Of a stretch of 6,399 nt of DNA, positions 1 to 3,764 are shown one piece after another. The DNA is taken from contig JABSPG010000243.1 in NCBI GenBank assembly GCA_013214445.1, forward strand, positions 1-6,399. Reading direction: 5' to 3'. The position numbers were made by a program, and so were the translations under genes. The notes under the pieces were generated by a model. It was not told where the DNA came from. It searched no databases and saw only the letters and a list, made by a program, of their open reading frames with translations. The number at the start of each line of letters is the position of its first letter. The first letter of the stretch is position 1. This DNA is from Ekhidna sp. (GTDB taxonomy: Bacteria > Bacteroidota > Bacteroidia > Cytophagales > Cyclobacteriaceae).

Positions 1-1
1 T

Positions 2-340
2 ATACAGCTAGGCGGTCTCTATAACATGACAGGAAGATTGGTTTTGGGTACACAAATCGGGGCAATCAACGGAGCGGGCAGCCGTTTGAGCGGATCGCAG
101 TTGGGCCTGCTTAATCATGCAAAACACATTGAGGGCAAGGCAGACAATTCGTCCGTCAAAAGCTTTGGACTCCAAATAGGTCTAATCAACCACTCTAGGA
201 CTAATAATGGTTTTCAAATTGGCTTGATTAATCGTGCGAAAAGAATGAGAGGTGTACAGGTTGGCTTGATCAATCTTTTTACCCCTAGCCCTTATGATGG
301 AGCGAACAGATACAATGGCGTGCCAATTGGTTTGCTGAAT
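2..340 (+). repeat. Seven tandem Q-[IL]-G-L-[IL]-N protein repeats
   Basis: Translated from base 2, the units read IQLGGLYN, TQIGAIN, SQLGLLN, LQIGLIN, FQIGLIN, VQVGLIN and VPIGLLN. The spacings between the Q (or P) positions are 16, 15, 25, 14, 14 and 22 residues, so the basic unit is about 14-15 residues with two insertions. Two adjacent units are almost identical in DNA: bases 219-233 and 261-275 match at 14 of 15 positions and lie exactly 42 bp apart. The array is already under way at the left edge, so more units probably lie upstream. Confidence 0.85.
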
Positions 341-859
341 ATTGGGAGTACAGATAATAAGCTTCGGTTTTCAATGTCTGATGTGATCCCAATTTTGGTT
401 GAGTACAGTACGGGAAATTGTCACAATTGCTCCTTTACCGAATCCGCTATGCCTTTGAGTGACATTTTCTATAAAACAAATCAGAATCTATTGATAGCCG
501 GCTATTCCTACTTGACGGATGATGATTTTAAGTGGGCCGCAGGGTATGGTTTTCAACGAGTATACTACTACAAGAACTCGATGAGTCCAGCAGACCCAAT
601 CAACAAAAAGTACTTTTTCAGTCCATCTATCCGATTTATTCACTTAAATCGGGAAGAAAAATTTGATCCTTCCCTCAGCCTTTTGACCCAACTGCAGTTT
701 GAGGTTGGATATAGGTATCGATGGATTGGCATTTTTGCGGGAGTGAACCTAAATGCCTTCTTCTACCAGAAAGGCCAGCCCAAAGATGTTGATTTCCAAT
801 TGGACAATAGTGACCGGCATCAGCTATGGCCTGGATACGTGTTCGGAATTCAGCTATAA
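2..859 (+). CDS. Repeat-bearing surface/outer-membrane protein, LA_2272-like (5' partial)
   Basis: The frame is open from the left edge (codons start at base 2) and ends at TAA 857-859, so ATG 26 is an internal methionine and the true start lies outside the window. Numbering from that methionine, the first 105 residues carry tandem copies of Q-[IL]-G-L-[IL]-N, usually preceded by G-x one residue before the Q and spaced 14-25 residues. This is the pattern of Bacteroidota and spirochaete proteins annotated as LA_2272-family surface repeat proteins. The C-terminal half (about residues 150-277) alternates polar with aromatic or aliphatic residues (AGYSYL, WAAGYGFQRVYYY, FEVGYRYRWIGIFAGVNLNAFFY) like outer-membrane beta-strands, and the chain ends YVFGIQL. 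The only two visible cysteines form a CHNC motif at 132-135. No enzyme motif is seen. An outer-membrane or surface location is inferred; the function is unknown. It ends directly against the convergent gene at 860. Confidence 0.85.
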   Translation: MQLGGLYNMTGRLVLGTQIGAINGAGSRLSGSQLGLLNHAKHIEGKADNSSVKSFGLQIGLINHSRTNNGFQIGLINRAKRMRGVQVGLINLFTPSPYDGANRYNGVPIGLLNIGSTDNKLRFSMSDVIPILVEYSTGNCHNCSFTESAMPLSDIFYKTNQNLLIAGYSYLTDDDFKWAAGYGFQRVYYYKNSMSPADPINKKYFFSPSIRFIHLNREEKFDPSLSLLTQLQFEVGYRYRWIGIFAGVNLNAFFYQKGQPKDVDFQLDNSDRHQLWPGYVFGIQL

Positions 860-1522
860 CTAACTTGGTTCCATTTTTCTTTTCCACCTACGGATCGAAA
901 AACCAATGATAGGCCCCCCTATTGCGCCTGGCAGCACCCAAAGTAGCCACTGTTGAGGACTATTGGGCATGAAAAGATTTGGGTTCTGAACAGCAAAAGC
1001 TGTGATAGCAGCGATATATGATCCGCCCATAGAGCCGATGTGCTGGTACATCCACCAATGCTTGGTAGATAGCGACTTCTTCCTGAAGAATCTAATATCG
1101 TCAGCCCCGTTCTTTAGTGTGAGGATTCCAAATCCAGCACATAGTAGACCAAAGATGGTGTTTCCAAAGTTTGAATAAATATACCCACCATACCCAACCA
1201 AGCCCATTCCAAAGATTATGGCGGCTAATGAGACCGCCCAGTCATACCATTTTTCGCTACCAGGTGTTCTTCTACTGACCACTCGCAACCCAACAAAAGA
1301 GGTGTGGAAGGTCAGTACTGCGATGACCAGAAGAAAAGCATTGAACCGATAAAATGAAATGATGGAAAGGGCACTAATGCAAATCCACCACATCGCCGCA
1401 ACATAAATCTTTCCGAGGATAATATGCTTCTTACCTCCTTTGCGATTGAACATCTGAATTAGGCCTATGAGAAGTACCGTGCCTCCGCAAATGATGTGTG
1501 ATAAAGTCAGAAATTTCTCCAT
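860..1522 (-). CDS. Seven-helix membrane protein, DUF2306-like
   Basis: This 220-residue protein starts at ATG 1522 and stops at TAG 862-860. It is strongly hydrophobic, with about seven membrane segments near residues 7-25, 37-58, 62-82, 94-116, 121-137, 163-179 and 191-210, and a basic C-terminal tail (RRWKRK). Two histidine-bearing stretches stand out: KKHIILGKIY (31-40), and HWWMYQHIGSMGGSYIAA (155-172), which runs into an ITAF helix. The H-x-x-x-G-x-x-Y plus H-x(5)-H-x-x-x-M pattern resembles the DUF2306 family of predicted bacterial membrane proteins, whose function I do not know. Five histidines (9, 33, 73, 155, 161) lie in or near helices and could bind a metal or cofactor, but that is inference. 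No clear Shine-Dalgarno precedes the start. A TAAGTTTG octamer 26 bp upstream may be its -7 element. It is tail-to-tail with the repeat protein and divergent from the DUF4442 gene, so it is probably monocistronic. Confidence 0.88.
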   Translation of the reverse strand: MEKFLTLSHIICGGTVLLIGLIQMFNRKGGKKHIILGKIYVAAMWWICISALSIISFYRFNAFLLVIAVLTFHTSFVGLRVVSRRTPGSEKWYDWAVSLAAIIFGMGLVGYGGYIYSNFGNTIFGLLCAGFGILTLKNGADDIRFFRKKSLSTKHWWMYQHIGSMGGSYIAAITAFAVQNPNLFMPNSPQQWLLWVLPGAIGGPIIGFSIRRWKRKMEPS

Positions 1523-1547
1523 ATCAATCCATTTTGATACAATTCAA

Positions 1548-1555
1548 CAAACTTA
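1548..1555 (-). promoter_or_regulatory. Candidate -7 promoter element for the DUF2306-like gene
   Basis: The minus strand reads TAAGTTTG, an exact match to the Bacteroidota sigma-A -7 consensus TAnnTTTG. It lies about 26 bp before the ATG at 1522, which would give a 5' leader of roughly 20 nt. No TTG is found 17-23 bp upstream, so the -33 half is missing or degenerate. The element sits in a 111-bp divergent intergenic region that must hold the starts of both flanking genes. Confidence 0.38.
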
Positions 1556-1633
1556 TATTGAGATTCAAAAATTAGAATTCCTGAATTGTCGATGTGAGTA
1601 GACGAGTTGTAAGATGGTCATTAAATTACTGAC

Positions 1634-2158
1634 ATGTACCAGTTACTTTCCAAGATTGCCAAAAAGTACTTTAGCGGTAGTGCGCACAAATTATTTCGAT
1701 TTTTCTTCAATTATTCTCCTATGTATAGGAGATCGACAAGAAAAGTTGTCCGAGTAAGTCCAGGTTTTTGGGAGGTAGATGTAAAGATTCCTATCTCCTA
1801 CAGGAATAGAAACTATGCAGGAACCATATTCGGTGGGAGTCTCTTTTCTGCCACCGACCCAATTTATATGGTGCAGCTTATACAGATCATTGGTGCCGAA
1901 TACATCGTCTGGGATAAGTCGTCTGTGGTAAAATTCAAGCGTCCCGCAAATTCTGATGTATTTGTCGAGTTTCGATTTAACGCTGAAGAAGTTGAAGAAT
2001 TGAAGAAAGCAGTAGCCAGAGAAAAAGAGCTTGACATTACCAAAATTTTTGAGATCAAGAATAAGGAATATAAGGTGGTCTGTGAGATTGAAAAGTTGAT
2101 TTACGTGGCTGAGAAGACCTACTATAAAGAGAAGCGCAAAAGAAAAAACAATAAGTGA
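1634..2158 (+). CDS. DUF4442 hotdog-fold thioesterase-like protein
   Basis: This 174-residue protein carries the signature I recognise as DUF4442, a hotdog-fold family related to acyl-CoA thioesterases such as PaaI. The core runs NYAGTIFGGS (60-69), then DP (75-76), VWDK (92-95) and FKRP (101-104). The N-terminal part (residues 1-45, with FNYSPMYRRS) and the beta-strand pairs fit a single hotdog domain of normal length. A role in hydrolysing or binding an acyl-CoA is inferred from the fold; the substrate is unknown and no catalytic residue can be assigned from sequence alone. The C-terminus is very basic (KEKRKRKNNK). ATG 1634 is chosen because an in-frame TAA at 1622-1624 closes the frame just upstream and no other start codon lies between. 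No Shine-Dalgarno is visible. There is no signal peptide or membrane segment, so it is probably cytoplasmic. The nrtS-like gene follows on the same strand after 100 bp. Confidence 0.88.
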   Translation: MYQLLSKIAKKYFSGSAHKLFRFFFNYSPMYRRSTRKVVRVSPGFWEVDVKIPISYRNRNYAGTIFGGSLFSATDPIYMVQLIQIIGAEYIVWDKSSVVKFKRPANSDVFVEFRFNAEEVEELKKAVAREKELDITKIFEIKNKEYKVVCEIEKLIYVAEKTYYKEKRKRKNNK

Positions 2159-2204
2159 TAGCCGCTATTTAGTTGGGCCCAATGTCATTCCTGCTACACA
2201 GTAT

Positions 2205-2238
2205 TTGAGCCATCGGTAATTGCATTTTAATAATATTG
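2205..2238 (+). promoter_or_regulatory. Candidate Bacteroidota promoter for the nrtS-like gene
   Basis: TTG at 2205-2207 is followed after 23 bp by TAATATTG at 2231-2238, which matches five of the six fixed positions of TAnnTTTG. The spacing is at the upper end of the 17-23 bp range described for Flavobacterium promoters. Transcription would begin near 2244, leaving a very short leader before ATG 2259. It would also place the TTG start at 2220 outside the transcript. The motif is short and AT-rich, so a chance match is possible. Confidence 0.35.
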
Positions 2239-2245
2239 TGAATCC

Positions 2246-2253
2246 AAAAAGGA
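2246..2253 (+). promoter_or_regulatory. Shine-Dalgarno that decides the nrtS-like start
   Basis: AAAAAGGA ends five bases before ATG 2259, which is good ribosome-binding spacing. It is the clearest Shine-Dalgarno-like site I see in the window, where other genes have none. The upstream TTG at 2220 has no comparable site. This supports a 68-residue product over the 81-residue TTG-initiated one. Confidence 0.5.
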
Positions 2254-2258
2254 CAATA

Positions 2259-2465
2259 ATGACACTTGGCAATACTGTGGACTCATTGAAGATTGCTATC
2301 GTAGTAGGTACGATCCTCAGTATCATAAACCAATATGATGTATTGATCAGTTGGGATTTTACTTTAAAGGATCACTTGCGAATATTTCTCAATTATCTTG
2401 TCCCATTCTGCGTGGCGACTCTTTCTAGAGAAATGCACATAAGAAAGGAGAATAAGAATAAATGA
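2259..2465 (+). CDS. nrtS: NrtS-like small nitrate/nitrite transporter
   Basis: From ATG 2259 the product is 68 residues, with two hydrophobic helices: SLKIAIVVGTILSIINQYDV (about 8-27) and FLNYLVPFCVATL (about 43-55). A basic, lysine-rich tail follows (RKENKNK). The blocks K-I-A-I-V-V-G-T-I-L-x-x-I-N-Q and N-Y-L-V-P-F-C-V match my recollection of the NrtS family. NrtS proteins are 67-118 residues long with two transmembrane helices, and some confer nitrate and nitrite uptake in cyanobacteria, probably as oligomers. The length fits. Activity here is inferred from family resemblance; no nitrate reductase, nitrite reductase or regulator is in view. The frame remains open to TTG 2220, but the Shine-Dalgarno at 2246-2253 and the candidate promoter favour ATG 2259. 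The alternative is an uncharacterised two-helix membrane protein. It may be expressed alone or by read-through from the DUF4442 gene. Confidence 0.68.
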   Translation: MTLGNTVDSLKIAIVVGTILSIINQYDVLISWDFTLKDHLRIFLNYLVPFCVATLSREMHIRKENKNK

Positions 2466-2491
2466 AGAAGTAGCACTCTTTATTTATGTGC
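2435..2491 (+). repeat. Imperfect inverted repeat across the nrtS-like stop codon
   Basis: GCACATAAGAAAG (2435-2447) pairs with CTTTATTTATGTGC (2478-2491). Eight outer base pairs are perfect (GCACATAA/TTATGTGC), followed by four more (AAAG/CTTT) after a small bulge. The arms enclose a 30-nt loop that contains the TGA stop at 2463-2465. It could end transcription in the convergent gap or protect the 3' end of the mRNA. The large loop and the lack of a U-tract directly after the stem make it a poor textbook terminator. Confidence 0.35.
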
Positions 2492-2537
2492 CTGGTTTTA
2501 GAAATCCTGAATTTAAATTGCCAGAATCGAAGCAGCC

Positions 2538-3707
2538 TCAGTTCTTTATGGGCATCCGTTCGAATTTCTTCTCTCTATCGAAAAGGTATCTGTACGTGTG
2601 GTGAGTCTTCACAACGTCACCTCCCACTTGCTCCACGACTTTGATCATTTTGGGGTTAAAGTCTCCAATCCAGTTCATCTCCAGTTGCTCATAGCGTAGA
2701 TAAGTTTCTTGTAGTACATCTCTAATTGCCATGATTAGTGCACCGTCAACGCCTTTGCCTTGGTGGTCTGGCGAGATGCCAAACACTAGCCCAATCATCT
2801 TTTTGTTGGTCTTCATCAACTTGTGGTAGAGAAATTTCAGTTTTCCCAATAGATCCAGTTTTCCGTTTACATGTTTAAATACCTGATTCAACTCTGGTAT
2901 GTTGATATAAAAACCAACAGGCTGATCCTTGTGATAGCCAAACCACATGATCTTTTCATCCATGATGGGCTTCAATTTTTTGATAATCGCATTCGCTTGA
3001 GTGGATGTCATTTCAGCCACTCCCGGATGCCTTGCCCATGCATCATTATATATGGTTCTAAAATCTTCAGCATACTTCTTTAGTTGCTTTTTTTCAATGT
3101 GTCTAAATGAGTAGTCCTTGTCCCTATTTGCTATTTCGGCCTTTTCATACAACCGCTCACTCAAAGGATCCATGATGTCTCTACCAAAAGTGAACTGTTT
3201 GAAAAACAATTGAAATCCATACTTCTCAAATAGGTCTCGGTAGTAGGGAAAGTGATAGTTGCATTGATAATTTGGAGGTCTGTCATATCCATCGACCAAT
3301 AAACCCCACCAGTTGTCTCTATCCCCAAAATTGATAGGACCGTCCATGGCCTCTATGTCTCTATCTTCAAGCCACTTCTTTCCTGTTTCGAACAGTAGGT
3401 TAGCTGCAGCCTGATCATTTACACAATCAAAAAACCCTACACCTCCGGTGGGCTGGTCATTGTCTTTATTAACTGTCTTCTTGTTAATGAAGGCCGCAAT
3501 CTTCCCTATTGTTTTTCCTTGATCGTCCAAGAGCAACCATCTGCAAACCTCTCCATGCCTAAAGTACTTGTTTACCTTGGGATCAAAAACGCCATTGACG
3601 TCTTTGTCTAGCGGCCGAATCCAATTGGGTTCGTTTTTGTAAAGCCTTACCGGAAATTTTAGGAATTCCTTTGCTGTTTTTGGATCGTTTACTTCGACTA
3701 TTTGCAT
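2538..3707 (-). CDS. Two-domain GNAT/YghO-like acyltransferase-type protein
   Basis: From ATG 3707 this is a 389-residue soluble protein; the frame stays open to GTG 3749 (403 residues), and the residue numbers below use that longer form. The N-terminal part has FPVRLYKNEPNWIRPL (32-47) and DGPINFGDRDNWWGLL (136-151), then GYDRPPNYQCNYHFPYYRDLFEKYGF split over 154-179. The C-terminal half (about 215-390) looks like a GNAT domain, with GISPDHQGKGVDGALI (324-339) as the acetyl-CoA-binding motif A. This arrangement matches GNAT-superfamily proteins related to E. coli YghO. The acceptor is unknown. Motif A reads Q-G-K-G-V-D, with Asp where Gly or Ala is usual. ATG 3707 is preferred because homologues, as I recall them, begin just before this point, and a TAAGTTTG element at 3729-3736 would put the transcript start near 3722. 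It lies 57 bp after the secreted propeller gene on the same strand, but shares no evident function with it. Confidence 0.82.
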   Translation of the reverse strand: MQIVEVNDPKTAKEFLKFPVRLYKNEPNWIRPLDKDVNGVFDPKVNKYFRHGEVCRWLLLDDQGKTIGKIAAFINKKTVNKDNDQPTGGVGFFDCVNDQAAANLLFETGKKWLEDRDIEAMDGPINFGDRDNWWGLLVDGYDRPPNYQCNYHFPYYRDLFEKYGFQLFFKQFTFGRDIMDPLSERLYEKAEIANRDKDYSFRHIEKKQLKKYAEDFRTIYNDAWARHPGVAEMTSTQANAIIKKLKPIMDEKIMWFGYHKDQPVGFYINIPELNQVFKHVNGKLDLLGKLKFLYHKLMKTNKKMIGLVFGISPDHQGKGVDGALIMAIRDVLQETYLRYEQLEMNWIGDFNPKMIKVVEQVGGDVVKTHHTYRYLFDREKKFERMPIKN

Positions 3708-3728
3708 TTGTGAAGGTTTCATGGACTG

Positions 3729-3736
3729 CAAACTTA
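3729..3736 (-). promoter_or_regulatory. Candidate -7 promoter element for the GNAT/YghO-like gene
   Basis: The minus strand reads TAAGTTTG, an exact TAnnTTTG match and the same octamer found upstream of the DUF2306-like gene. Transcription starting 5-7 bp downstream would give a leader of about 15 nt before ATG 3707 and would exclude the GTG at 3749. No TTG lies 17-23 bp upstream. Read-through from the propeller gene is the alternative source of transcript. Confidence 0.33.
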
Positions 3737-3764
3737 AGTCTGACAACACCGATTTGCTAAGACA

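Noticed and set aside
675..887. 70-codon minus-strand frame overlapping the end of the repeat protein
   Set aside because: It lies opposite well-supported coding sequence and shows no domain or upstream signals.
863..897. Possible terminator with a T-rich run after the repeat protein (AAC...GTT then TTTTTCTTTT)
   Set aside because: The stem is only three base pairs and the run lies inside the coding sequence of the convergent gene.
1539..1589. Inverted repeat ACAATTC / GAATTGT in the divergent intergenic region
   Set aside because: Arms are only 7 bp, AT-rich and separated by 37 bp, so chance is likely.
2158..2168. ATAGC-C-GCTAT inverted repeat at the end of the DUF4442 gene
   Set aside because: Five-base arms with a one-base centre cannot form a stable hairpin, and no T-tract follows.
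2173..2182. Perfect 10-bp palindrome TTGGGCCCAA between the DUF4442 and nrtS-like genes
   Set aside because: It has no loop for an RNA hairpin and no second copy in the window, and the flanks do not extend the symmetry. An operator cannot be claimed from one short palindrome.
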